From Desulfovirgula sp. (GTDB taxonomy: Bacteria; Bacillota; Desulfotomaculia; Desulfotomaculales; Nap2-2B), in contig DYES01000044.1 in NCBI GenBank assembly GCA_020725585.1, forward strand, positions 1 through 33,037: DNA of 33,037 nucleotides. Reading direction: 5' to 3'. The position numbers and the translations under genes are program-made. Within the stretch, counting starts at the first letter, position 1; the number at the start of each line of letters is the position of its first letter. The notes beneath the pieces are model-generated. The model saw only the letters and a list, made by a program, of their open reading frames with translations. It made no database searches and was not told the DNA's origin. Of this stretch, positions 18,370 to 26,659 are shown piece after piece.

Positions 18370-19413
18370 TCAACGACCTCCACCTTTAAATAAGCGTTCT
18401 AAAGCGTAGGATAGATTTTTCGTCATGCAGTCAACGACGCTGATTACCTTTGCGTAATCCATCCGAATGGGGCCCAACACCCCCAGGTAACCAATGGGCT
18501 GGCCCCCGATCTCGTAAGTGGCCGTTACAATGCTGCAGTCTTGAATTTCCCGGCAGCTCATCTCACCGCCGATGCGTACGTTGATACCGGGTTGATTAAT
18601 CTGCGCCAGCAGATTGGCCAGCAGATTTTCTTGTTCCAAAAGGCTTAACAGCGTTTTTACCTTTTCCACGTTATGAAATTCAGGGTGGCTTAAAATATTA
18701 AACAGCCCGCCCAGATAAATCTTATCTTCCGAAACGGAAGCGGAGCTGGATCTCAAAGCTTCCAAGACCATATCCAGGATCTGCCTGTGTCGCGTTAACT
18801 CCAGGTAAATTTCTTTCAGCAAAGTGATTTTAATGGTCTCTACGGTGGAACCGCCCAGCTTGGCGTTAAGCACGTGTGAAATGGTGGTCAGGTCGCTGCC
18901 CGTAATGCTGGTGGGGATGTCGATCATCTGGTGCTGGATCATCCCGCTGTCCATGACGATGACCAGCATGGCGCGACCGGGGCTCATTTCAACTAACTGG
19001 ATGTGCTTGTATGAGCCGACCTCCAGTTTCGGCGACTGCACAACCGACGCACAATGGGTAAGCTGCGACAAGAGCTGGCCGGTGCGCTGGAGAAGGAGGC
19101 CGATGTCGCGCACTTTGCGCGTGTACTCCTGCCTGATCAAATCCTCTTCTTCCGGAGACAGACTATATCTTTGCATCAGATAATCCACGTAATAGCGGTA
19201 ACCGCGCTCGGAGGGGACCCGGCCTGCCGAAGTATGCGGCTGTTCGATGAAGCCCATTTCTTCCAGATCCGCCATCTCGTTGCGAATGGTGGCCGGACTG
19301 ACGCCCAATTTATACTTTCTGGCGATGGTGCGGGAGCCAACCGGCTCCGCGGTGTCGATGTATTCTTTAATAATGGCCAAAAGAATTTGCTGCTGGCGGG
19401 GATTTAACTTCAT
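18370..19413 (-). CDS. hrcA: Heat-inducible transcription repressor HrcA
   Basis: Repressor that binds CIRCE operators of chaperone genes. The 347-residue protein starts MKLNPRQQQILLAIIKEYI with the winged-helix domain EPVGSRTIARKYKLGVSPATIRNEMADLEEMGFI, then HTSAGRVPSERGYRYYVDYLM, and a GAF-like C-terminal domain ending in GVLGPIRMDYAKVISVVDCMTK, which is a strong family signature. GGAGGTG precedes the ATG. It is the first gene of the operon and is controlled by the CIRCE element 19-45 bases upstream, so it is autoregulated. Confidence 0.98.
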   Translation of the reverse strand: MKLNPRQQQILLAIIKEYIDTAEPVGSRTIARKYKLGVSPATIRNEMADLEEMGFIEQPHTSAGRVPSERGYRYYVDYLMQRYSLSPEEEDLIRQEYTRKVRDIGLLLQRTGQLLSQLTHCASVVQSPKLEVGSYKHIQLVEMSPGRAMLVIVMDSGMIQHQMIDIPTSITGSDLTTISHVLNAKLGGSTVETIKITLLKEIYLELTRHRQILDMVLEALRSSSASVSEDKIYLGGLFNILSHPEFHNVEKVKTLLSLLEQENLLANLLAQINQPGINVRIGGEMSCREIQDCSIVTATYEIGGQPIGYLGVLGPIRMDYAKVISVVDCMTKNLSYALERLFKGGGR

Positions 19414-19431
19414 CCCGCGGCACCTCCTTTG

Positions 19432-19458
19432 TTAGCACTCTCCTCTCTTGAGTGCTAA
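19432..19458. promoter_or_regulatory. CIRCE operator (HrcA binding site)
   Basis: Perfect 9-9-9 inverted repeat TTAGCACTC - 9 bases - GAGTGCTAA, identical to the CIRCE consensus. It lies immediately downstream of the predicted transcription start and upstream of hrcA. Confidence 0.98.
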
Positions 19459-19470
19459 CGCCTAAGTTAA

Positions 19471-19499
19471 AACATAGCACTTCCGCCCGTACTTGTCAA
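19471..19499 (-). promoter_or_regulatory. Vegetative promoter of the hrcA-chaperonin-grpE-dnaK operon
   Basis: Minus-strand TTGACA (19494-19499), 17 bases, TATGTT (19471-19476). The -35 begins 3 bases after the hemW stop, and transcription would start a few bases before CIRCE, so HrcA binding would block it. Confidence 0.85.
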
Positions 19500-19502
19500 G
19501 GG

Positions 19503-20639
19503 CTACACAAATTCCGCAAAAACCTGGTTGGCCACCGGCAGTCCCTGCCGGGTGAGGCGTAAAAAACGGCCGTTTATCTCAATTAAATTTAGACGCAAGA
19601 GGCGGCTGAGTTGCTCCGGAAAGACTTCCTCCACCGTTTGCCCAAAACGCCCGGCAAAAACATTTAAATCCAGGCCCTGGATTAGACGCAGGCCTAAAAA
19701 AACAGTCTCCGCCATCATCGTTTCCCTGGTCAGTTTTTCCCTTTCAGCAACGGGCAATTCCCCCGCGCCAAGGCGGCGCACATATTTTTTTAAGGAAATT
19801 TCGTTGCTGTACCGGCAGTCGGCGTAAAAAGAATGGGCCGCCGGCCCAAAACCCAGATAGGGCAGGTTATGCCAGTAGCGCAGATTATGCCGGCACTGAC
19901 AGCCGGGCGCGGAAAAATTAGAAATTTCGTAATGCACGTAGCCGCGAGCGGTCAAAATGGCGATGGCCCGCTCAAACATGGCCAGTTCCGTTTCTTCGTC
20001 GCCGGGTTTTCGCTTCCCGGCCTGCACGTCCCGCCACAAAGGAGTATTTTCTTCCAGCTGTAAGCTGTAGGTGGAAACGTGCTCAGGATAAAGGATCAGC
20101 ACCTGCGCGAGGCACTCCACCCAGTCCTTTTCGGTTTGCTCCGGGAGGCCGAAAAGCAGGTCCACGCCTACATTTTGAAAACCTGCTTCTCTTGCCGTCC
20201 TGGCGGCGTCCTTTACCTGCTCGTAAGTATGGACCCGCCCCAGAAGGTCTAGGAGCCTTTGCTGGCAGGCCTGCACGCCGATGCTTAAACGGTTGACGCC
20301 AGCCTGGCGAAGCGCGGCCAGCTTCTCCCTGTCCACCGTGCCCGGGTTGGCTTCGATACTTATTTCCGCCCCCGGCAGCACGCAAAAATAATGCCGGCAA
20401 CTTTTCAAGATGAAGGCCAGTTCCTCTGCCGACAAACAGGTGGGCGTCCCGCCGCCGAAATAGATTGTCTCCACTTCTTTTTCTTCCGGCGGGAGGCGCC
20501 CGCTGGCTAATTCTATTTCCCTCCCCAGAGCGGCGAGATAATCCCGCACGTCGCTTTGTACATAAGGATAAGATACAAAGTCGCAATAATTACATTTTTG
20601 CAGACAAAAGGGTACGTGCACGTACAATCCAAGCGGCAT
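19503..20639 (-). CDS. hemW: HemW (radical SAM heme chaperone, HemN-like)
   Basis: Radical SAM protein related to oxygen-independent coproporphyrinogen oxidase HemN. The HemW branch binds heme and is thought to insert it into respiratory proteins rather than oxidise coproporphyrinogen. The 378-residue protein starts MPLGLYVHVPFCLQKCNYCDF, giving CxxxCxxC (Cys12, 16, 19) with the phenylalanine of the HemW type and no fourth HemN cysteine. YFGGGTPTCLS, SIEANPGTVDREKL and NRLSIGVQACQQRLLDLLGR follow, and the C-terminal HemN_C domain has ETMMAETVFLGLRLIQGLD. In Firmicutes hemW commonly lies just upstream of hrcA, as here. No terminator separates them except the CIRCE repeat. Confidence 0.93.
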   Translation of the reverse strand: MPLGLYVHVPFCLQKCNYCDFVSYPYVQSDVRDYLAALGREIELASGRLPPEEKEVETIYFGGGTPTCLSAEELAFILKSCRHYFCVLPGAEISIEANPGTVDREKLAALRQAGVNRLSIGVQACQQRLLDLLGRVHTYEQVKDAARTAREAGFQNVGVDLLFGLPEQTEKDWVECLAQVLILYPEHVSTYSLQLEENTPLWRDVQAGKRKPGDEETELAMFERAIAILTARGYVHYEISNFSAPGCQCRHNLRYWHNLPYLGFGPAAHSFYADCRYSNEISLKKYVRRLGAGELPVAEREKLTRETMMAETVFLGLRLIQGLDLNVFAGRFGQTVEEVFPEQLSRLLRLNLIEINGRFLRLTRQGLPVANQVFAEFV

Positions 20640-20695
20640 TACCCATCACATTCTTCCCTTTTCTCCGCAACGCTTTAAGACGCAGGGGACGCCGC

Positions 20696-20995
20696 CTACT
20701 GACCGCTCGCCTGTTTTAACAGGTGGCGGGCCACCTTGCCGGTAGCGGTTTTGGGAAGTTCACAAAATTCAATGCGTAAAGGTACATCCATTTTTCGCCT
20801 GCAATGATCGGCCAGGGCCTCTTTTTCCACGGCGCAGCTCCCGTCTAGCTGGACATAGGCGATAAACTCTTTTCTGCCGTCGGGCAGTTCCTCAACCAAT
20901 ACGGCGGTTTCCTCCACGCCGGGAAAATCACTGATCATTCTTTCCATGTCCCGGACCATGATTACATTTTCCAGGTAAACGTCGTTTTCCGTCAT
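20696..20995 (-). CDS. Free-standing AMP-binding enzyme C-terminal domain
   Basis: A 99-residue protein that equals only the C-terminal lid domain of acyl-CoA synthetase/AMP-ligase (ANL) enzymes. It has ENVIMVRDMERMISDFPGVEE near the start (the PgVxeaAV region), a middle segment EFIAYVQLDGSC, and the catalytic-lysine motif LPKTATGKVARHLL near residue 85. The conserved Lys is present. The large N-terminal adenylating domain (~400 residues) is absent, and the gene has its own strong GGAGGAGGG ribosome-binding site, 8 bases before the ATG, so it is not simply the tail of an interrupted gene. It may act with a separate adenylation domain, or be a relic. It lies between mutS2 and hemW. Confidence 0.8.
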   Translation of the reverse strand: MTENDVYLENVIMVRDMERMISDFPGVEETAVLVEELPDGRKEFIAYVQLDGSCAVEKEALADHCRRKMDVPLRIEFCELPKTATGKVARHLLKQASGQ

Positions 20996-21098
20996 CGCCT
21001 AAGACCCTCCTCCCTCCACTATCCGTGTTCTTTCTCATTTTTTCCTTATATATTAATCCTCCGGCAAGCGCATGTCAATTACTTACTTTCCCCATAAG

Positions 21099-23453
21099 CT
21101 ACGCCAGCTCCACCACCGTTACGCCGACACCGCCCTCGCCCTGTTCGCCCAGGCGGAAAGACTTCACCCGCCGGTCGTTTTTGAGCTGCTCCTGGATGGC
21201 CGCGCGCAGGGCACCCGTCCCTTTGCCGTGAATCAGATAGACCCGCGAAAGCCCCGCCAGCACGGCGTCGTCTAAGTATTTCTCCACTTCCAGCAGGGCA
21301 TCCATGGCGCGCAGGCCGCGCAAATCCACGCTGGTGGAGATTGCCTTCGCCTTGGCGGTAAGCACGCCCGCATTAGGCAATTTTTGACTGGAAATCTGTT
21401 CTTTGCGGATGCGCAACTCTTGCAGGGGAAGGATAAGTTTAATGGCCCCCACCTGCACCTGGGCCTGATTGTTTTCCGCGAGCGCCACCACGTAGCCCGT
21501 CTGGTTAAATTGGGGAAGGTACACTTCCTGGCCCGCTTTAACTTCGGCCGGAATCTCACCCTCCCCTCTTTCCGGCGGGGGCTCGGGAGCGCTGATTTTT
21601 TTTGATAGATCGCGGATTTTGCGCCGGAGCTCAAAAACGGCCTTCTCCCGTTCGGCCTGGGCCTCCTCGTTCGCCCGCGCGCGCATTTCCCGAACGATCT
21701 CTTCCGCTTCCTGCCGGGTCTCACGTACCAGCTGTCTGGCTTCCTGGGCAGCCTTCCTTAAAATTTCCTGGCGGCGCTCGAAAAGCGCTTTTTCCATTTC
21801 CAGATAGCGCTCTCTTATCTCCCTCGCTTCTTCTTTTAAGCGCCTTGCTTCTTCTCTGTCCCGGGCGGCCAGCTGCCGATCGCGCTCCAGCTGGACGAGC
21901 AAATCGGCCAGGGCCAGCTGTTCCTGGCTTAAAAATTGCCTTGCCCGGCTGATCAGATCAGCGTCCACCCCGAGGCGCAGGGCGATTTGAAAGGCCTGGC
22001 TGCCGCCGGGCCGTCCCGTCAGCAAACGGTAGGTAGGTCTAAGCGTGACGGCGTCAAATTCCACCGAGGCGTTTTCCATTCTTTCCCGGCTATGCGCAAA
22101 GTTTTTTAATTCGCTGTAGTGCGTGGTGGCAACAGTTTTTGCCCCTTTGCCCTGCAGCCTTTCTAAAATCGCCTGCGCCAGGGCCGCACCTTCGGCAGGA
22201 TCGGTCCCGGCGCCCAGTTCATCCAAAAGCACCAGGCTGCCTGCGTCCGCTTCCTGCAATATATGCACGATATTCTTCATGTGCGCGGAAAAAGTGCTCA
22301 AACTCTGTTCAATGCTCTGCTCGTCGCCGATATCGGCAAACACGTTTGTAAAAATGCCCAGCCGGGCGCCGGCGGCGGGGATATGCAGCCCGGACTGGGC
22401 CATCAAAACCATTAACCCCGCCGTTTTCAGAGCCACTGTTTTCCCGCCGGTGTTGGGGCCGGTAATGATCAGGGTATCGAAATCCTCCCCCAGGCGCACA
22501 TCGATGGGAACCACATCAATGGCGAGCAGGGGGTGGCGGGCCCCCCGCAGGTGAAAAAAGGGCCTGGCGGGCTCGATTTCCGGCTGCCAGGCGTCCAAAG
22601 CCTGGCTATAGCGGGCTTTGGCCAGAATAAAATCCAGCTCGCCGAGGGCCCGCAAAGACGCTGCCAGTTCTTTCGCCACGGCGGCCACCTGCGCCGACAG
22701 CCGGGCCAGGATCTTATTTATTTCCTGTCTTTCGGCCGCCTGCAGACGGCGCATTTCGTTATTGGCGGCAAGCACGGCCATGGGCTCAATAAAGACCGTA
22801 GCGCCGCTGGCCGACTGGTCGTGGATCACGCCCGGCACGTGCGTGCGAAACTCCTGCTTGACGGGGATGACGTAGCGCCCTTCCCGCATGGTCACCAAAG
22901 GCTCCTGTAGATACTTTTGAATGGCCGGGGAACGAATAAGCTGGTCCAAGCGCTCCTTGACCTCCTGCTGGAGCCGGGCCAGCCTGCGCCTTACGTCGGC
23001 CAGCGCCGGGGAAGCGTGGTCGGAAATTTCCGGTCCGGGCAGAATGGCAGCAAATATTTTTTTCTCCAGGGCGTCAAAATTGCCAATTCCCGCGGCGACT
23101 TCCCCGAGCAAAGGATAGCGCTCGCACCGCTGGGAGAAAAACTTTTGATACTGCCGGCAAGCCTGCAGGGCCTGCCCGACCGCAAAAAGCTCTTCCGGAT
23201 CCAGCACCCCTCCCTGCCGCGCCCGGTGCACCTCCCGCCGTACGTCCGGCCAGCCGCCCAAACCGGCCAGGGGCTCTAAGCGGAGCAGTTCTCTGCCTTC
23301 CGTGGTTTGGGCCTGCGCCTTTAAGATAAGCGCATAATCAGTCATGGGCCGCAAAGAAAAAACGAGCTCCCGTCCCGGCTCGGAAACACAAAAAGACGCC
23401 AGGTGAGCTAATACCTTAGGAAACTCCAGGCGTTGCAGAGTCTGTTCGTGCAT
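21099..23453 (-). CDS. mutS2: Endonuclease MutS2
   Basis: MutS homologue without mismatch-recognition domain; family members bind branched DNA and limit homologous recombination, and in Bacillus MutS2 also rescues collided ribosomes. The 784-residue protein has a core/lever region, the ATPase with Walker A GPNTGGKTVALKT (Gly332-Thr339 area), LVLLDELGAGTDPAEGAALAQ (Walker B), ATTHYSELKNFA, a long coiled coil rich in Arg/Glu (about residues 510-620), a KOW-like beta segment, and the Smr nuclease domain at the C-terminus (VDLRGLRAMDALLEVEKYLD and LIHGKGTGALRAAIQE). All Smr signatures (DLRG, HGKGTG) are intact. Confidence 0.97.
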   Translation of the reverse strand: MHEQTLQRLEFPKVLAHLASFCVSEPGRELVFSLRPMTDYALILKAQAQTTEGRELLRLEPLAGLGGWPDVRREVHRARQGGVLDPEELFAVGQALQACRQYQKFFSQRCERYPLLGEVAAGIGNFDALEKKIFAAILPGPEISDHASPALADVRRRLARLQQEVKERLDQLIRSPAIQKYLQEPLVTMREGRYVIPVKQEFRTHVPGVIHDQSASGATVFIEPMAVLAANNEMRRLQAAERQEINKILARLSAQVAAVAKELAASLRALGELDFILAKARYSQALDAWQPEIEPARPFFHLRGARHPLLAIDVVPIDVRLGEDFDTLIITGPNTGGKTVALKTAGLMVLMAQSGLHIPAAGARLGIFTNVFADIGDEQSIEQSLSTFSAHMKNIVHILQEADAGSLVLLDELGAGTDPAEGAALAQAILERLQGKGAKTVATTHYSELKNFAHSRERMENASVEFDAVTLRPTYRLLTGRPGGSQAFQIALRLGVDADLISRARQFLSQEQLALADLLVQLERDRQLAARDREEARRLKEEAREIRERYLEMEKALFERRQEILRKAAQEARQLVRETRQEAEEIVREMRARANEEAQAEREKAVFELRRKIRDLSKKISAPEPPPERGEGEIPAEVKAGQEVYLPQFNQTGYVVALAENNQAQVQVGAIKLILPLQELRIRKEQISSQKLPNAGVLTAKAKAISTSVDLRGLRAMDALLEVEKYLDDAVLAGLSRVYLIHGKGTGALRAAIQEQLKNDRRVKSFRLGEQGEGGVGVTVVELA

Positions 23454-23547
23454 TTGGAAAACTCCTTGGATTCACCCCTAAGAAAAGCTGCTTTGCAGGT
23501 GCAAGGTAAGAATTTAAAGAGAATCATTCCTAAATTAATTAATTCTT

Positions 23548-23553
23548 ATTATA
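23548..23553 (-). promoter_or_regulatory. Possible -10 element of mutS2
   Basis: A minus-strand TATAAT in the AT-rich 121-base gap upstream of mutS2. No good -35 hexamer is seen at 17 bases, so the call is weak; mutS2 may also be transcribed from the U32 gene. Confidence 0.35.
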
Positions 23554-23574
23554 TCACATTTTTATTTATCTGGT

Positions 23575-26121
23575 TTATTCCACGCCCCGGAAAAAGTGCC
23601 CGGTGGTTGTCTCTTCCGTCAGGAAGCGGGCGATCGTTTCCTTTCCCGGGCCTTCCCCTCCCCGTTCAAGGGCCTGCCGGTAAGCCCGGGTAACGTGGAA
23701 GACGTATTCCGGGCCGCGCCGGCGGGCGTCGATCCGGAAAACGCCCGCCCCGGTCTCCGCCACCAGGCGCAGGTGGTCCAAAAGACAGAGCTCCCGGGAG
23801 TTAAAAATATGCATGCGGCAGAACTTGTCAACCTCCACAGGAAAAAGTACGCCCAGGCGGTCTTTCAGGTAGCACCTGCGCTCCCGGCAGGACCGCGGGC
23901 ATTTTTTTGCCGGCGCCAGGCCGCCCAGGATGCTTCCTACGGCGCAGTACTCGGAAACCATCAACTCTACATCCCCGTGCACCAGCACTTCGACGGAAAC
24001 GGCCGCGCGGGCGGCAATTTTTTTGATCTGCTCCCTGGTCAACTCGTAAGACAGCATCACCTGCACCGCGCCCATTGCCTGAAGATAGTCAAAAGTCCGG
24101 CTGTTAAACACGTTGAAAGGGTAATCGGCATAAAAGGGGACGCCAAGTTTCCTGATTTTCTCCAATAAGCCCAGGTTGCCGACCAGCAGGCCATCGGCCG
24201 GCCAGCTCATCACTTCTTTGCACAGTTCCAAAACTGCCGGCAGTTCCCCGTCTTTGATAATCCGCGGGGTCGCCAGAACAAATTGCACGCCCCGCCTCCG
24301 GCAAAAGAGGAACCCCGCGTGCAATTCTTCCCGGGCGGCCGGCGGAAAACGAAAAGCCTCGCCTCCGAAGTAGACCAGGTCGGCTCCTGCTTCGGCCGCC
24401 GCCCGCAGGGAATCAAGATCGCCGGCAAAAACGGCCAGCAAAGGGTAAGACCCGCCGGGAGAACCGGCTGGCGCGGGCCGGGCGCGCCCGGGCAGGGGCT
24501 CCGGCCTTTTTTCTTTTTCCAGGGCTTTGACCAGCCGCCGCGCAAAGACCTCCGGATCTTCCAGTTCAGGCCGGGCGGCCCGCGCGCGGGCGGCGCTTAA
24601 TGCGGAAACGGCCTGTCTTCTGGCCTCGTTGATTTCACCTACAGGATAAATTACCTCGCCTTGCAGGCGACAGTCGAATTCGGCAATGGAAAAGGGAGTG
24701 TTTCCCAGGCGGTCTACCTGTTCATAAAGAAATTCCGCCGTCAAGGGCCGCTTTTCGGCCGCCCGGCCCACCGCCCTTGTCCTGCCCTCACCGGTGTTTT
24801 TCTCCTCATCCTGGAGAAAAATAAAAAGCGGCTCCCCTACCCTCCCCCGGACAGATACGCGCACCGGTATTTTCCGCGCTTCCCGGGGGGAAGCAAAGGT
24901 AGCTCTGGCGCGCTCGACAAGCTCCCTGTCGTGCGTTTTAAAGATCCTGTCCCCGGTGCGGGCCGGGCCTCTGTACGCCAGCTTTACCGTCTGGCCCGGC
25001 GGCGCGGAAACGACCCTTTTTCCGTTGGAAATAATCTCTTTTACTTCAAAACCGTCCCGCCCCCCTTGGGTAACCCAAACCTCGAGGCCGTCCCCTACGT
25101 TTAGCCTGCCTTCCAGGGCAACCTGCAAATATCCGCCCTCATTGCGGCGAACCCGGCCTAAAAAAACCCCCCGGTTGTTCGGACGCAAGTAACTCATCAT
25201 TTCTTTGCCCGGCCGTCCGTAAAGGTAGCCGGTGGTAAACTCGCGGTTAAAAATCTGGGCCAGATCCTGCGCCTCTTCCGGCTCCACGTAAAAATTCTGG
25301 ACACCTAAAGCCGCGGTCCGGTCGATCAACCGCCGGTACACGCGCGTGACCACCGCCACGTACTCCGGCCTTTTCATGCGCCCCTCAATCTTAAAGGCGT
25401 CAACACCCGCCTGAAGGAGATCGGGAAGGTTTTGGCTGGTGTTGAGGTCGCGCGGGCTCAAAATGTACTCGCCGACCCGGGCGGGATCGGCGAGCGGCCA
25501 GCCGCGCTCGTCCACCAGCGCGTACGGCAGCCGGCAGGGCTGGGCGCAGCGGCCGCGGTTGCCGCTGCGCCCGCCCACCATACTGGAGAACAGGCACTGC
25601 CCGGAGTAGCAAACGCACAAAGCGCCGTGGATAAATACCTCTACCTCCGCGCCGGTCTCTTCTTTTATTTTTTTTATCTCCCCCAGGCTCAGCTCCCGGG
25701 CGAGGATAAATCTCTTAAGACCCATTTTCAGAAGGTGTTCCACGGCGGGGGAGTTGTGCACGGTCATCTGGGTGCTGGCGTGCAGGGGGAGGTCCGGAAC
25801 AACCGCGCGGGCGAGCGCGGCCAGCCCCAGGTCCTGCAGGATGGCGGCGTCGGCGCCGGCGTTCCGGATAAAAAAAAGAAAGCGGGCGGCTTCCTCCAGT
25901 TCCTCATCGGCAACAAGAGTATTCACCGTCACGTAGACTTTCACGCCCCGCACGTGGGCGTACTCGACGGCGCGCGCCAGTTCCTCGTCGTTAAAATTTG
26001 CCGCCGACTGCCGGGCGTTTAACAGCTTGCCCCCCAGGTAGACCGCGTCGGCGCCGTTCTGCACCGCGGCCACCAGCGCCTCCCAGCTCCCCGCCGGAGC
26101 CAGCAGCTCGGGCTTGCCCAT
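23575..26121 (-). CDS. U32-family protein with DUF3656, RlhA-like
   Basis: An 848-residue member of the U32 'peptidase' family. The first U32 domain starts KPELLAPAGSWEALVAAVQNGADAVYLGG and has the family signature EVFIHGALCVCYSGQCLFSS with GGRSGNRGRCAQPC, whose cysteines probably bind iron-sulfur. A DUF3656-like middle follows (residues ~330-560). A second, more divergent U32-like half has VLVHGDVELMVSEYCAVG and CPRSCRERRCYLKD. Double-length proteins of this kind are common in Firmicutes. The E. coli relative RlhA (YdcP) hydroxylates C2501 of 23S rRNA, so an rRNA-modifying role is more likely than proteolysis. The ATG at 26121 has GAGGTGG at good spacing; a longer frame starting at 26199 reads into leader DNA. 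Confidence 0.88.
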   Translation of the reverse strand: MGKPELLAPAGSWEALVAAVQNGADAVYLGGKLLNARQSAANFNDEELARAVEYAHVRGVKVYVTVNTLVADEELEEAARFLFFIRNAGADAAILQDLGLAALARAVVPDLPLHASTQMTVHNSPAVEHLLKMGLKRFILARELSLGEIKKIKEETGAEVEVFIHGALCVCYSGQCLFSSMVGGRSGNRGRCAQPCRLPYALVDERGWPLADPARVGEYILSPRDLNTSQNLPDLLQAGVDAFKIEGRMKRPEYVAVVTRVYRRLIDRTAALGVQNFYVEPEEAQDLAQIFNREFTTGYLYGRPGKEMMSYLRPNNRGVFLGRVRRNEGGYLQVALEGRLNVGDGLEVWVTQGGRDGFEVKEIISNGKRVVSAPPGQTVKLAYRGPARTGDRIFKTHDRELVERARATFASPREARKIPVRVSVRGRVGEPLFIFLQDEEKNTGEGRTRAVGRAAEKRPLTAEFLYEQVDRLGNTPFSIAEFDCRLQGEVIYPVGEINEARRQAVSALSAARARAARPELEDPEVFARRLVKALEKEKRPEPLPGRARPAPAGSPGGSYPLLAVFAGDLDSLRAAAEAGADLVYFGGEAFRFPPAAREELHAGFLFCRRRGVQFVLATPRIIKDGELPAVLELCKEVMSWPADGLLVGNLGLLEKIRKLGVPFYADYPFNVFNSRTFDYLQAMGAVQVMLSYELTREQIKKIAARAAVSVEVLVHGDVELMVSEYCAVGSILGGLAPAKKCPRSCRERRCYLKDRLGVLFPVEVDKFCRMHIFNSRELCLLDHLRLVAETGAGVFRIDARRRGPEYVFHVTRAYRQALERGGEGPGKETIARFLTEETTTGHFFRGVE

Positions 26122-26152
26122 TTTTCCACCTCGTGTACAAAAAATGCTTTTT

Positions 26153-26184
26153 GGAATTACACCGACGATTACCGGGGTGATTCC
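26153..26184. repeat. Inverted repeat in the leader of the U32 gene
   Basis: GGAATTACACC and GGGGTGATTCC form an imperfect stem (5 perfect outer pairs, then a bulged inner stem) around a 10-base centre. It lies 31 bases upstream of the U32 start on the minus strand and is followed there by AAAAAGCATTTTTT. It could be a weak attenuator or an operator. Confidence 0.45.
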
Positions 26185-26659
26185 GAAAAACCAAAGCAAC
26201 TCAGGATTAGCGCTGCCTTTTTTAGGCGCGTTTCAGTTAAGTATAACAATTTCTACCGGAAAAATAAAGAGGCCTCGAGTCCCGACGTTTCTTTCTGGTA
26301 CCGTAACCTAAAAATTCACGCCATAAAAGCGGCTGACTGAATTTGGCAGTTTAGGGTTTTCTGTCGGACCTCTTCCGGCAGGCGGTCCTGGTGTTGGAAG
26401 CAGGAATAATTTTTCCACCGAAGAATAAGATCAGTAGCTTTATCTGGAGCTGGCCTGGGGCAGGTCTGGGGCAGGTCTGGCCAGCTGGCGCCGGGGCAAC
26501 AGGGGACGGACGACGCAGTCAGGGCCCATTATTTGACGACAAAGACCGCGGGGAGCGGCAGGAGCTTGACCCGGTTTCGGGCGCGGTAATCAGGAAGTAA
26601 GCAAAAAAGGACGGTTTCGCATCCTTGCAGACGGTTTTTTGTAAACGGGGTGGGTTTAA
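26185..26659. other. Divergent intergenic region without a convincing gene
   Basis: About 475 bases between the U32 gene (minus) and the SNF2 gene (plus). It contains a TATACT-like minus-strand -10 at 26240-26245 with a poor -35, two tandem copies of CTGGGGCAGGT near 26455-26476, and an A-run/T-run flanked stretch at 26604-26636 with AAGGA/TCCTT arms that might form a weak plus-strand hairpin just before the SNF2 start. A 69-codon plus-strand frame at 26391-26600 is open, but I see no family resemblance. It marks the switch from the conserved backbone to accessory DNA. Confidence 0.5.

Noticed and set aside
24210-24545. Alternative frames inside the U32 gene
   Set aside because: Fully inside a conserved 848-residue gene with family motifs at both ends.
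26391-26600. 69-codon plus-strand frame upstream of the SNF2 gene
   Set aside because: GTG start without a clear ribosome-binding site, Gly/Trp-rich and partly made of repeats; kept only as a possible leader peptide.
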